A DNA stretch of 50,206 nucleotides from Anaerolineales bacterium (lineage in GTDB: Bacteria > Chloroflexota > Anaerolineae > Anaerolineales > Villigracilaceae): contig JADZCC010000109.1 in assembly GCA_020851785.1 (NCBI GenBank), positions 1 through 50,206 of the forward strand, given 5' to 3'. Shown piece by piece: positions 24,940 through 32,910 of this stretch (its first letter is position 1; each line of letters opens with the position of its first letter). The translations under genes were made by a program, and so were the position numbers. The notes below the pieces were generated by a model. That model worked only from the letters and a program-made list of their open reading frames with translations. It ran no database searches and was not told where the DNA came from.

Positions 24940-25980
24940 ATGTCGCTAAAGCGTAAACTCTTCTCTCTTTCTCTAAACCTTGCGGTTGCGATTTTATTAT
25001 CGCAACCGCTGACTGTTTTGGCGAAGCCGAACCCGCAAGCCATTTCCACGCCCGATCAATTAATTAGCGCCGTCAACTCTTTGCGCCTTTCCTATGGATT
25101 AACTCCGTTGGCTGTGCATCCTGTGTTGATGCAATCCGCTCAATCCCAGGCGGACTACATGGCCTCCACCGGCGAGATTACGCATTCCCGGCCTGGCGGC
25201 GGCACGTACACGCAACAACTGCTGGCGTTGGGTTTCCCGCTCTCTGGAGATTTGTCCCTCGGCGGCTTTCGCGCTGAAAACATCCTCAGCAGTTTCGGTC
25301 CGCTGGATTGGAACGGCGTTCCGCCCGCCTGGCAGGACGCCGACCACATGAACACCATGCTCTCGCAAAATTTTACGCACATCGGCGCGGGCATTTCGCA
25401 AAATGGCGATACCTATTATTTTGCGTTGGATTGCGCCGCCGCCACCAACACCGGCCAAATGCAAGAATCGGCCGCCACCATCGTCGCTTCTGCCGGAGCG
25501 GAAAATGGCAATGCCGCCGGCGTCAGTCAGTTTATGGTTCCAATCGCCAAAAGCACGGCCCGTCCCGATGGCAAGGTCTATCACAAAGTTCAATATGGGC
25601 AAACGCTGTGGAGCATCGCCATTGATTACGGCACGACGATCAAAAAGATTCAGGCGCTGAACAACCTCGGCGAGGATTTGACGATTCAGCAGGGCGAAGA
25701 ATTGCTCGTCCTTGAAAATGCCACGCCTCCGCCGCCCGCCTCGCCGACGCCTGCTACGCTCCCGACGATTCTCCCCACGCTGACTCAACTGCCTGCCACG
25801 CCGCAAATGGTCTTCCCGTTTACGGCAGTCGTTGCGCCGACTGAAACGCAAATTGCGCCAACGCCTGCAACCGCTCCCGCGCCGGTTTCCTCAAAGCTGT
25901 TAGTGATTGTGCTAATCGTCGCCGCAGTGATCGGGGCGGGCGTGGCGGTTTGGTTAATCCGCGACCCAAAATCTGATTAG
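24940..25980 (+). CDS. CAP (SCP/PR1) domain protein with LysM and C-terminal anchor
   Basis: 346 residues. Signal peptide (NLAVAILLSQPLTVLAKP), CAP domain at about 38-160 (THSRPGGGTY and FTHIGAGISQNGD), a LysM domain at about 205-250 (VQYGQTLWSIAIDYGTT, then GEELLVLE), a Pro/Thr-rich linker and a membrane helix at about 318-338 with a short charged tail. LysM binds glycan, usually peptidoglycan, placing the CAP domain at the wall. CAP function in bacteria is not settled. ATG directly abuts the previous stop. Confidence 0.9.
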   Translation: MSLKRKLFSLSLNLAVAILLSQPLTVLAKPNPQAISTPDQLISAVNSLRLSYGLTPLAVHPVLMQSAQSQADYMASTGEITHSRPGGGTYTQQLLALGFPLSGDLSLGGFRAENILSSFGPLDWNGVPPAWQDADHMNTMLSQNFTHIGAGISQNGDTYYFALDCAAATNTGQMQESAATIVASAGAENGNAAGVSQFMVPIAKSTARPDGKVYHKVQYGQTLWSIAIDYGTTIKKIQALNNLGEDLTIQQGEELLVLENATPPPPASPTPATLPTILPTLTQLPATPQMVFPFTAVVAPTETQIAPTPATAPAPVSSKLLVIVLIVAAVIGAGVAVWLIRDPKSD

Positions 25981-25981
25981 G

Positions 25982-25987
25982 TATAAT
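25982..25987 (+). promoter_or_regulatory. Possible -10 of the patatin operon
   Basis: A perfect tataat two bases after the CAP-LysM stop codon, 45 nt before ATG 26033, with aagaagg as Shine-Dalgarno 9 nt before the start. No good -35 is visible. Confidence 0.4.
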
Positions 25988-26032
25988 TCCCCGCGTTTGA
26001 TGCATCTGTAACCTAAAGAAGGTATTTTCTGA

Positions 26033-26914
26033 ATGGACATCACCTTGGCATTGGGCGGGGGAGGCGCCAAAGGCAATTCGCACATTGGCGTATTGCGCCG
26101 CCTCGAAAAAGAAGGCTATCAGATTCGCGCAGTGGCTGGCACAAGTTTCGGCGGACTGGTTGCGATTTTGTATGCGGCTGGGAAATCGCCAGACGCGATT
26201 GAAAGCGCTTTTCTGGCGGTGGATCAGAATAGCTTGTATGGGCGCGATCGTAATGAAGGTCCATCCGTTTTGGGGCTGGCCGGACTGCGTAAATTTCTTG
26301 ACCCATTGTTAAGCGGCGTTACGTTTGAGAACATGAAAATTCCCTGCGCGGTCACCGCTGTAGATGTGAAAAGCGGCAATGAAGTCATCCTCTCCACCGG
26401 AAGCGCTCTGGACGCCGTCTATGCCACCATTGCCCTGCCGGGCATTTTCCCCCCGCATCATTTAGGCGACTGGGAATTGATGGATGGCGGGGTGTTAAAT
26501 CCGGTGCCAGTGAACGTGGCGCGCAAGTTGGCGCCCAACTTGCCGGTGATTGCCGTGTCATTAAACAATTCGCTGGACGAACCCGTCCCGGACTATCCGG
26601 TGCCGGTTCCGCCGATTGTGCCAAAGCGCATCGCGGAGCGCATTACCCGCACAAACCTGGCTCAAGCCTATGATATTTTCATGCGGGCTGTAGATTTGAG
26701 CAGTCGCGCTGTGGCGCATTATCGTTTGGAGGTGGATGCGCCAGACGTCATCATCCGCCCGGACGTGCATCATATTGACCTGTTGAGCAAGGTGGATGTA
26801 CACCAAGTGGCCTTGTTGGGCGAGCGGGCCACCGAGGCGGTTCTGCCGCAAATCAAACAGGTCGCATCCTGGAGCGGACGCCTCAAACGCAAACTGGCCG
26901 GAGCGTTCAAATGA
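26033..26914 (+). CDS. Patatin-like phospholipase
   Basis: 293 residues, full catalytic set of the bacterial patatin/RssA family: oxyanion GGGGAKG (8-14), nucleophile GTSFGG (Ser38) and the Asp of the dyad in LMDGGVLNPVP (Asp151). Hydrolyses acyl esters of lipids; cytoplasmic, no signal peptide. Overlaps the next small membrane protein gene by 4 bp (ATGA), and that gene overlaps a carboxylesterase, making a three-gene lipid/ester hydrolase operon. Confidence 0.92.
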   Translation: MDITLALGGGGAKGNSHIGVLRRLEKEGYQIRAVAGTSFGGLVAILYAAGKSPDAIESAFLAVDQNSLYGRDRNEGPSVLGLAGLRKFLDPLLSGVTFENMKIPCAVTAVDVKSGNEVILSTGSALDAVYATIALPGIFPPHHLGDWELMDGGVLNPVPVNVARKLAPNLPVIAVSLNNSLDEPVPDYPVPVPPIVPKRIAERITRTNLAQAYDIFMRAVDLSSRAVAHYRLEVDAPDVIIRPDVHHIDLLSKVDVHQVALLGERATEAVLPQIKQVASWSGRLKRKLAGAFK

Positions 26915-27144
26915 GCCGCGACTTGCGTAAATACGCGCGCGATACGAACCTGCGTTTGGGCATTGGCGCCGCGCTCTTGTTGTTAATCGTTGGGCTGGGG
27001 CTGATCTGGATCATTTACGGGTTTGGCGCGGCGCTGATGGGCGGCTTGTGCATCCTCGGCGCGTTGATTCCGATTGGATTGATTTTATTATTTTTGTATG
27101 GCTCTGATTGGATTTTGAAAAAAGCGGGTCGCGATGGAAACTGA
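26911..27144 (+). CDS. Small two-helix membrane protein
   Basis: 77 residues with a basic N-terminus (MSRDLRKYARDTN) and two closely spaced hydrophobic helices at about 16-38 and 42-65. No family recognised. Coupled on both sides (4-bp and 11-bp overlaps) to patatin and carboxylesterase genes, so it may tether or assist them at the membrane; this is inference. Confidence 0.75.
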   Translation: MSRDLRKYARDTNLRLGIGAALLLLIVGLGLIWIIYGFGAALMGGLCILGALIPIGLILLFLYGSDWILKKAGRDGN

Positions 27145-27781
27145 ACTGATTGAATTCAATGGCTGGACGTTGCGGACGAAGGCCTCCGCTACGCCCAACC
27201 CGAAACTGCTTGTGCTGATTCACGGCTGGACGGGCGACGAAAACTCGATGTGGGTCTTTGCGCGCAAACTTGCGCCGCAGTATTGGATGCTCGCTCCGCG
27301 CGCGCCCTACCACGCCGAACCCAGCGGCTTTTCCTGGCGGCCGCCGCAACCTGAACTTTTTGGCCGCCCCAGCCTCGAAGCGTTACGGCCGTCTGTTGGG
27401 GCGTTGATTCAGCTCATTGACGAGTACGCCGCCTCGGTTAAGGTGGATGCGCGTCAATTCGATGCGGTCGGCTTTAGTCAGGGTGGGGCGGTGGTCAATG
27501 CGTTGGGGGCTTTATATCCGCAGAGGGTCCGTAAAATGGGCGTGCTGGCCGGTTTTGTGCCCTATCAAATGGAAACGATTTTGGACGCGAAACCGTTGGT
27601 TGGAAAAAATATTTTCGTAGCCCACGGCACGCAGGATGAAATGGTGACAATTAAACGCGCCTACGCTTCGATGGATTTGTTAAAGCAGGCCGGGGCCACG
27701 GTGACTTATTTTGAAGATCAGGTTGGGCATAAAATGAGCGCGAACGGCGTGAAGGCCTTGAAGGAATATCTTGAAGATTAA
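27134..27781 (+). CDS. Phospholipase/carboxylesterase-type alpha/beta hydrolase
   Basis: 215 residues. Nucleophile GFSQGG (Ser115), Asp168 (AHGTQDE) and His199 (VGHKM) form the triad of the phospholipase/carboxylesterase family. Cytoplasmic. Overlaps the upstream small membrane protein gene by 11 bp. Likely an esterase acting on acyl or lysophospholipid products. Confidence 0.9.
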   Translation: METELIEFNGWTLRTKASATPNPKLLVLIHGWTGDENSMWVFARKLAPQYWMLAPRAPYHAEPSGFSWRPPQPELFGRPSLEALRPSVGALIQLIDEYAASVKVDARQFDAVGFSQGGAVVNALGALYPQRVRKMGVLAGFVPYQMETILDAKPLVGKNIFVAHGTQDEMVTIKRAYASMDLLKQAGATVTYFEDQVGHKMSANGVKALKEYLED

Positions 27782-27799
27782 TGCTTTCTCACCGCTCAA

Positions 27800-27828
27800 T
27801 TGACGCTGAAAATAATCGAGAGTATGCT
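27800..27828 (+). promoter_or_regulatory. Probable promoter of the L,D-transpeptidase operon
   Basis: ttgacg (27800-27805, 5/6) and tatgct (27823-27828, 4/6) are separated by 17 bp. Confidence 0.55.
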
Positions 27829-27848
27829 TGCAAAATGCGTAAAAATCA

Positions 27849-27865
27849 ACGGATTCAGAATCCGT
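27849..27865 (+). promoter_or_regulatory. Leader hairpin before the L,D-transpeptidase gene
   Basis: acggatt, cag, aatccgt: a perfect 7-bp stem with a 3-nt loop between promoter and start codon. attttgg follows, so it could attenuate transcription weakly or only stabilise the mRNA. Confidence 0.4.
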
Positions 27866-27884
27866 ATTTTGGATTAGGTGAAAA

Positions 27885-29009
27885 ATGAAAAGACCTGTTT
27901 CTCGTCGAGATTTTCTCAAAGTGGCCGGGGTGGGGTTGGGCGCTTTGGCTTTCCGGCCTTTTAATTATGAAGCGCTATATCAGCCCAAGCGCTTGCCGCA
28001 ATTTCCGGCCAGCGAAATTATCGGGCGCATGACCGGCCTGACGGACATTCGCAGTCGTCCTTCCAATAACGATTTGGTCGGCGTGCCGGTGGGGAAGTTG
28101 TACGACGATAATTTAATTGAATGGCATCGCGAAGTGGTCGGCGAAGCGATTGGCTTGACCAACCAAAAATATTTGGAAGTTCCCGGCGGTTATGTTTGGT
28201 CTTCGCGCGTGCAACCGACGCGCAATTTGCCCAACACGCCAATTACCGAAGTTCCGGCGGGCAAGCCGGGCTTTTGGGTGGAAGTGACTGTGCCGTATGT
28301 GGATTTAACTTTGGAGGGCGCGCCTGCCTCGCCGTGGATTCAAAGTTTGATTCAATATCAATTTCCGCCGCGCGTCTATTACGGGCAGGTGATTTGGATT
28401 GATCAGATTCGCCAAAACAACGGCTTTGTCGAATATCGCTGGAACGAAAGCCCCGGCCACGGCTATGGCTTTGGCGATATTTACTGGCTGGATGGCGCGG
28501 GCGTGAAAGTCCTCACCGAAGAAGAGGTTGCGCCAATCAGCCCGAACGTGGACCCGGCGGAAAAGAAGATCGTCGCCAACTTAACCTATCAAACTTTATC
28601 CTGCTTTGAAGGCAATAACGAAGTTTTCTTCTGCCGCATTTCGAGCGGCGCAATTTTTGATTATCAGGGCAACCCCACGGATTCTTATTCCACGCCGGTG
28701 GGCGATTTGAATACGCACTGGAAGATCATTTCGCTCAACATGAGCGGCGGCGGTTCGGCGGCGGGCTACTCCACCCCGGCCGTCCCGTGGGATACGGTGA
28801 TCTCCGGCGAAGGCATTGCCATTCATGGCGCGTTCTGGCATAACGACTTCGGCGAGAGAAGGTCGCACGGCTGTATCAACGTCACGCCGGAAAACGCAAA
28901 ATGGATTTTCCGTTGGACGACGCCGTACATCACGCTGGCGCAATGCGAACAACGTATGACCTGGCCCGATCATGGCACGGTGGTGACGGTGAAGGAACTC
29001 AAAGCCTAA
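27885..29009 (+). CDS. Tat-exported L,D-transpeptidase (YkuD)
   Basis: 374 residues. The N-terminus has a twin-arginine signal (SRRDFLKVAG) and hydrophobic core, so it is exported folded. The C-terminal YkuD domain carries SHGCINV with catalytic Cys330 and His328, and the preceding AIHGAFWHNDFG segment. Forms 3-3 crosslinks or attaches proteins to peptidoglycan. Shine-Dalgarno aggtg precedes ATG. It heads a tight operon with ccdA (2-bp gap), a DUF2085 protein and pgeF; a thiol-handling CcdA beside a Cys enzyme may keep Cys330 reduced outside the membrane (inference). Confidence 0.93.
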   Translation: MKRPVSRRDFLKVAGVGLGALAFRPFNYEALYQPKRLPQFPASEIIGRMTGLTDIRSRPSNNDLVGVPVGKLYDDNLIEWHREVVGEAIGLTNQKYLEVPGGYVWSSRVQPTRNLPNTPITEVPAGKPGFWVEVTVPYVDLTLEGAPASPWIQSLIQYQFPPRVYYGQVIWIDQIRQNNGFVEYRWNESPGHGYGFGDIYWLDGAGVKVLTEEEVAPISPNVDPAEKKIVANLTYQTLSCFEGNNEVFFCRISSGAIFDYQGNPTDSYSTPVGDLNTHWKIISLNMSGGGSAAGYSTPAVPWDTVISGEGIAIHGAFWHNDFGERRSHGCINVTPENAKWIFRWTTPYITLAQCEQRMTWPDHGTVVTVKELKA

Positions 29010-29011
29010 CT

Positions 29012-29734
29012 ATGGATCTTTCTCAAATTTCGGTTGGCTTGGCCTTTTTGGCCGGGCTGGCTTCTTTCCTTTCGCCTTGCGTCTTTTCGCTGGTTCCGGC
29101 CTATGTCAGCTATTTGAGCGGGCGGGCCGCGGGCGGCGCGGGCCGCGCCAACCGTTGGAGCGTCTTCCTGCATGGGGTGGCGTTCGTCCTCGGCTTTAGC
29201 GTGGTCTTTGTTTTATTCGGAGTTTTGGCCTCGCTGGCGGGCGGGCTTTTGTATGATGTCCGCACGTGGCTGGCGCGGATCGGCGGAATTGTGGTGATTG
29301 TCTTCGGCCTGCACATGATTGGCGTCTTACACATTCCCTTCCTCGCTTACGATACCCGCGTCGCTGAGGCGCCAGACCCCAAGTTTGGCTACTTCTCCTC
29401 GGCGCTGATGGGCGTTTTCTTCTCAGCCGGCTGGTCGCCCTGCGTGGGCCCGGTGCTGGGCGCGATTCTCACGCTGGCGTTTAACGGCGGCTCCATTTCG
29501 CAAGGCGCTACCTTGCTCTCGGCTTATTCCATTGGATTGGGCATTCCGTTCCTTTTGGCGGCCCTGGGAATTGGTTGGGTGACGACGATTCTGAAAAAAT
29601 ACAGCAAAGTCATGCGCTATGTCGAAATTGTCATGGGCGTTTTACTGGTGATCGTCGGCGCTTTGCTGTTTACCGGCGTATATGAAATTATCGCGCAACG
29701 GACGCAATTCTTCTGGGTTGATTTTGGGCTATGA
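29012..29734 (+). CDS. ccdA: CcdA-type cytochrome c biogenesis/thiol transport protein
   Basis: 240 residues from ATG 29012; the frame extension back to 28901 overlaps the transpeptidase gene and is rejected. Six membrane helices with the two Pro-bracketed cysteine motifs of the CcdA/DsbD family: FLSPCVFSLVPAYVSYL (Cys23) and WSPCVGPVLGAIL. Moves electrons from cytoplasmic thioredoxin across the membrane to reduce extracytoplasmic thiols. The partner thioredoxin-like extracytoplasmic protein is not encoded here. The 3' end overlaps the next gene by 4 bp (ATGA). Confidence 0.93.
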   Translation: MDLSQISVGLAFLAGLASFLSPCVFSLVPAYVSYLSGRAAGGAGRANRWSVFLHGVAFVLGFSVVFVLFGVLASLAGGLLYDVRTWLARIGGIVVIVFGLHMIGVLHIPFLAYDTRVAEAPDPKFGYFSSALMGVFFSAGWSPCVGPVLGAILTLAFNGGSISQGATLLSAYSIGLGIPFLLAALGIGWVTTILKKYSKVMRYVEIVMGVLLVIVGALLFTGVYEIIAQRTQFFWVDFGL

Positions 29735-30750
29735 GTGAAATTACCTTAAACGTTACCTTTTATTTCAAACCAGACGATGCCGCTTGTGAGGAAGTTCGAA
29801 CGCAACTTGCAAGCCTGCAGGAGAAATTTCCGCATCGGTTAATTGAGATAGATATTGAACAGGACGCCGCGCTCGCTCAAAAATATGGCGCGGACCTCCC
29901 GGCGATCGAAGCAGGCCCCTACACCCTGAAAGCGCCGATTACGCCCCAGGCTTTGCACATGACGCTCGGCGCCGCCTTCGACCGTCACGGTCAATTGGAG
30001 CGCGTCGGCGACCCAAAGTTTCAGAAGCGAGTCGCAAAAATGGCCACGCTTTCCTTTAGCGATCGCTTCTCATTTTGGATCTCCAAACATTATCTGCTTT
30101 TGCTCAACCTTTTTATCTTCCTCTATATCGGCTTGCCTTTTCTTGCTCCCACGCTGATGAAACTCGGCGCCACGCTTCCCGCAAAAGCCATTTACAACAT
30201 CTATAAACCTTTATGCCATCAATTTGGCTTTCGCTCCTTCTTCCTCTATGGCGAACAGCCGTTTTATCCGTTGGCGGAAGCGAATTTGAATGGCACGCTC
30301 ACTTTTGAGCAGGCCACCGGCATTCAAGGCCTGGATAACCCATACAGCAATTCACGCTTTGAGGCTCGCGCTTTTTTGGGCAACGAAACGATGGGCTACA
30401 AAATTGCATTGTGCGAACGCGACGTGGCAATCTATCTCGCCATCCTTTTCTTTGGACTCTTTTATGCGGCCAGCGGGCGAAAGCTCAAACCCCTGCATTG
30501 GACGTTATGGATTTTGATTGGCATTGTGCCAATCGGCTTGGATGGTTTTTCGCAATTATTCAGCCAACTCAACTGGGGCTGGCTGGAAGCGCTCCTGCCG
30601 TATCGGGAAAGCACGCCGTTCATGCGCGCGCTCACCGGCGCATTATTCGGATTAGCCACGGCCTGGTTCGCCTATCCCAGCATTGAAGAGTCAATGATCG
30701 AAACGCGCCAGTATTACCTCAAGAAATTCACCTTACACGGGGCCGAGTAA
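29731..30750 (+). CDS. DUF2085 membrane protein fused to a glutaredoxin-like domain
   Basis: 339 residues. The first 85 residues have the glutaredoxin-like (DUF836-type) pattern: VTFYFKPDDAACEEV, IDIEQDAALAQKYGADLPAI. The first cysteine of the redox pair is replaced by Asp; a single Cys (Cys18 region) remains. Residues 105-330 are a DUF2085 domain with four to five helices and the signatures KPLCHQFGFRSFF and ALCERDVAIYLAI, where the Cys/His residues may bind metal. Coupled to ccdA upstream and pgeF downstream (TAATG). Linking a redox-like fold to DUF2085 beside ccdA suggests a thiol or metal role. Confidence 0.82.
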   Translation: MSEITLNVTFYFKPDDAACEEVRTQLASLQEKFPHRLIEIDIEQDAALAQKYGADLPAIEAGPYTLKAPITPQALHMTLGAAFDRHGQLERVGDPKFQKRVAKMATLSFSDRFSFWISKHYLLLLNLFIFLYIGLPFLAPTLMKLGATLPAKAIYNIYKPLCHQFGFRSFFLYGEQPFYPLAEANLNGTLTFEQATGIQGLDNPYSNSRFEARAFLGNETMGYKIALCERDVAIYLAILFFGLFYAASGRKLKPLHWTLWILIGIVPIGLDGFSQLFSQLNWGWLEALLPYRESTPFMRALTGALFGLATAWFAYPSIEESMIETRQYYLKKFTLHGAE

Positions 30751-31532
30751 TGCCGTTCCACGAAAAAGCCGGATTAAGATTTTTTGCCTTTCAAAGTTTT
30801 CCATCCAACGTTAAGCAGGCGGTCTTCACGCGGCGCGGCGGGGTTAGCCCGGCGCCGTGGTCTTCACTGAACGTGGGTGGCTCGGTGGGGGATGAGAAAA
30901 CCCGCGTGGCGGAGAATCGCATCCGCTCGTTTCAAGCGCTGGAGGTAGACCCCGCTTCCATCCACGACGTTTGGCTGGTTCACGGCACGAACATTGTCCA
31001 CGCTGAAGCGCCCCGCCCGTTAGAACAACCTTCCCCGCAAGCCGATATCCTTTTGACGGATAATCCCCGCGTGACGCTCTTCATGCGCTTTGGCGATTGC
31101 ACGCCATTGTTTTTTTATGATTCCAAGAAAGGCGTGATTGGCCTTGCTCATGCGGGCTGGCAGGGAACTGTTCAGGATGTGGCTGGCGCCGCTGTGCGTG
31201 GGATGCAAGCCAGGTACGGTTGCGATCCGCAAGACATCTTCGCCGCAATTGGCCCAGCGATTGGCGTGGATCATTACGAGGTGGGGGAAGATGTGATTTC
31301 ACGAGTTTTGGCCGCGTTTGGAAAAGACGCCGACGCTGTAATTGAAACCAGAAATGGAAATTCCTATTTCGATTTGTGGAAAGCGAACGAACTTCAACTG
31401 CGGCGGGCGGGCGTGGAGCAAATTGAAGTCTCTGCCCTTTGCACAGCCTGTAGTTTGGAGGATTGGTTTTCGCATCGCGCAGAAAGAGGCAAAACGGGCC
31501 GCTTCGGCGCTTTGTTGGCCCTGCAGGCTTAG
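30750..31532 (+). CDS. pgeF: Peptidoglycan editing factor PgeF / YfiH-type purine nucleoside phosphorylase
   Basis: 260 residues of the DUF152/laccase-like fold. Zinc-site motifs are present: LVHGTNIVHA, GDCTPLFFY and GLAHAGWQGT, plus AAIGPAIGVDHYEVG and the C-terminal ALCTACSLEDWFSHR. Known: members are purine nucleoside phosphorylases/adenosine deaminases, and E. coli PgeF also prevents mis-incorporation of L-Ser into murein precursors. The start shares one base with the previous stop. Being in an operon with L,D-transpeptidase fits the wall role. Confidence 0.93.
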   Translation: MPFHEKAGLRFFAFQSFPSNVKQAVFTRRGGVSPAPWSSLNVGGSVGDEKTRVAENRIRSFQALEVDPASIHDVWLVHGTNIVHAEAPRPLEQPSPQADILLTDNPRVTLFMRFGDCTPLFFYDSKKGVIGLAHAGWQGTVQDVAGAAVRGMQARYGCDPQDIFAAIGPAIGVDHYEVGEDVISRVLAAFGKDADAVIETRNGNSYFDLWKANELQLRRAGVEQIEVSALCTACSLEDWFSHRAERGKTGRFGALLALQA

Positions 31533-31571
31533 GGTCCGGTAGGTAGCGGGGTTTGAATGCGTTTAATCCAG

Positions 31572-31583
31572 TAAAATTAATCC
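31572..31583 (+). promoter_or_regulatory. -10 element of the leaderless yggS operon
   Basis: taaaat (31572-31577) followed by exactly six bases and ATG 31584. No Shine-Dalgarno. No clear -35 was found at 16-18 bp. Confidence 0.5.
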
Positions 31584-32333
31584 ATGAATCCTTTAGTTCA
31601 ATCCATCCGTGAAAGATACGAAGCTACGTTGGAAAAAATCGCCTCGGCGGCCAGGCGGGCCGGGCGCGCGCCAGAATCCGTGAAGTTGGTGGTGGTGACG
31701 AAGACCCAGCCGCTGGAAGTTCTACAGGCGGCGCTGGAGGCGGGCGTGAAAATTTTGGGTGAGAACTACCCCGAAGAAGGCGCTATGAAAATTCAATCTT
31801 TGAGAAATTTTTCTGCGGTAGAATGGCACATGATTGGTCATGTGCAGAGCCGCAAAGCCAACCTTGTGGCGGAGCATTTTAGCTATCTGCATTCTTTGGA
31901 TAGTCTGAAGTTGGCTAATCGGCTCAATCGTTTTTGTGGCGAGGCGGGCCGAACTTTACCCGTTCTGCTGGAATTCAACGTCGGCGACGAGGAAAGTAAA
32001 TCTGGCTGGCTGGCTGGCGCCGAGGCGACTTGGCCAACCCTGTTAAGCGTCGTGCAGGAAATTGTCGCTTTGCCAAACTTGCAAATTCGCGGGCTGATGA
32101 CAATGCCGCCGCTTGGCGAACATGCCGAAACTGCGCGACCATATTTTCAAAAATTGAAACGCCTGCAGGAGTTTATGAAGGCGCAGTTTCCGCAGTTGAA
32201 TTTTGACGAATTATCCATGGGCACCAGCGCGGATTTTGTACCGGCGGTGGAAGAAGGGGCCACCCTGGTGCGGGTTGGGACGGCAATCGTCGGCCCGCGA
32301 AATTATCAACAACCTGGAGGATTGGCAACGTGA
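31584..32333 (+). CDS. yggS: YggS-family PLP homeostasis protein
   Basis: 249 residues, fold type III PLP protein. PLP lysine in VVVTKTQ (Lys40), GENYPEEGAMK, WHMIGHVQSRKAN and the C-terminal MGTSADFVPAVEEGATLVRVGTAIVG (in parts SMGTSADF and TLVRVGTAI). Maintains free PLP and amino-acid balance; not an active racemase. First of the yggS-yggT-yggU unit; its stop overlaps the GTG of yggT by 4 bp. Confidence 0.95.
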   Translation: MNPLVQSIRERYEATLEKIASAARRAGRAPESVKLVVVTKTQPLEVLQAALEAGVKILGENYPEEGAMKIQSLRNFSAVEWHMIGHVQSRKANLVAEHFSYLHSLDSLKLANRLNRFCGEAGRTLPVLLEFNVGDEESKSGWLAGAEATWPTLLSVVQEIVALPNLQIRGLMTMPPLGEHAETARPYFQKLKRLQEFMKAQFPQLNFDELSMGTSADFVPAVEEGATLVRVGTAIVGPRNYQQPGGLAT

Positions 32334-32581
32334 GCGGTTTGGCTTTGGCAATTAGAGCGGTGGCTCAAATTTTTATCTGGATCATCATAGCGAATGCAAT
32401 CTTGTCTTTTGTTTTGCCGCCCTACCATGCTTTGCGCGTGGCGCTGGATAAAATCGTCGAACCGTTTCTGAATCCGATTCGGCAGATTATCCCCGCGGCC
32501 GGGATGATTGATTTCAGTCCGCTGGTTTTGATTTTGGCAATTGAATTTCTCGCGCGGATTCTAACTGCGTTAATTCATTAA
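32330..32581 (+). CDS. yggT: YggT-family membrane protein
   Basis: 83 residues, GTG start within GTGA. Two hydrophobic segments around a conserved loop (FLNPIRQIIPAAGMIDFSPLVLIL, in parts FLNPIRQIIP and IDFSPLVL). YggT proteins are small membrane proteins linked to division and osmotic tolerance; genes for yggS, yggT and yggU commonly cluster. Confidence 0.9.
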   Translation: MSGLALAIRAVAQIFIWIIIANAILSFVLPPYHALRVALDKIVEPFLNPIRQIIPAAGMIDFSPLVLILAIEFLARILTALIH

Positions 32582-32595
32582 GGTTGAGGTGAAGC

Positions 32596-32904
32596 ATGTC
32601 CAGAAAATTCGTCCTACATGATGGCAAGCATGGTTCGGCTTTGGCGTTGCGCGTCACGCCGCGGGCTGAGCGCAATCAGATCGTGGGCTTACTGCCCGAC
32701 GGCACGATCAAAGTGCAGTTGGCTTCAGACCCTGCGGATGAAAACGCCAATCAGGTATTGTTGAGCTATTTATCCGAAGTGCTGGGCGTGCCGAAGTCGC
32801 GCGTGGAAATTGTGGCGGGCGAAAGCGGGCGCGATAAACTGGTCTCGGTGTTGGATATGGATTCGGAAACCGCGCATCAACGCATCCTCGCGCGCGTGGA
32901 ATAA
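32596..32904 (+). CDS. yggU: DUF167 (YggU) family protein
   Basis: 102 residues. LALRVTPRAERNQIVG, IKVQLASDPADENANQ and VEIVAGESGRDKLV are the DUF167 signatures. Function unknown. Shine-Dalgarno gaggtg precedes ATG. Ends 6 bp before the convergent lytic transglycosylase gene with no terminator between. Confidence 0.93.
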   Translation: MSRKFVLHDGKHGSALALRVTPRAERNQIVGLLPDGTIKVQLASDPADENANQVLLSYLSEVLGVPKSRVEIVAGESGRDKLVSVLDMDSETAHQRILARVE

Positions 32905-32910
32905 GTTAGT

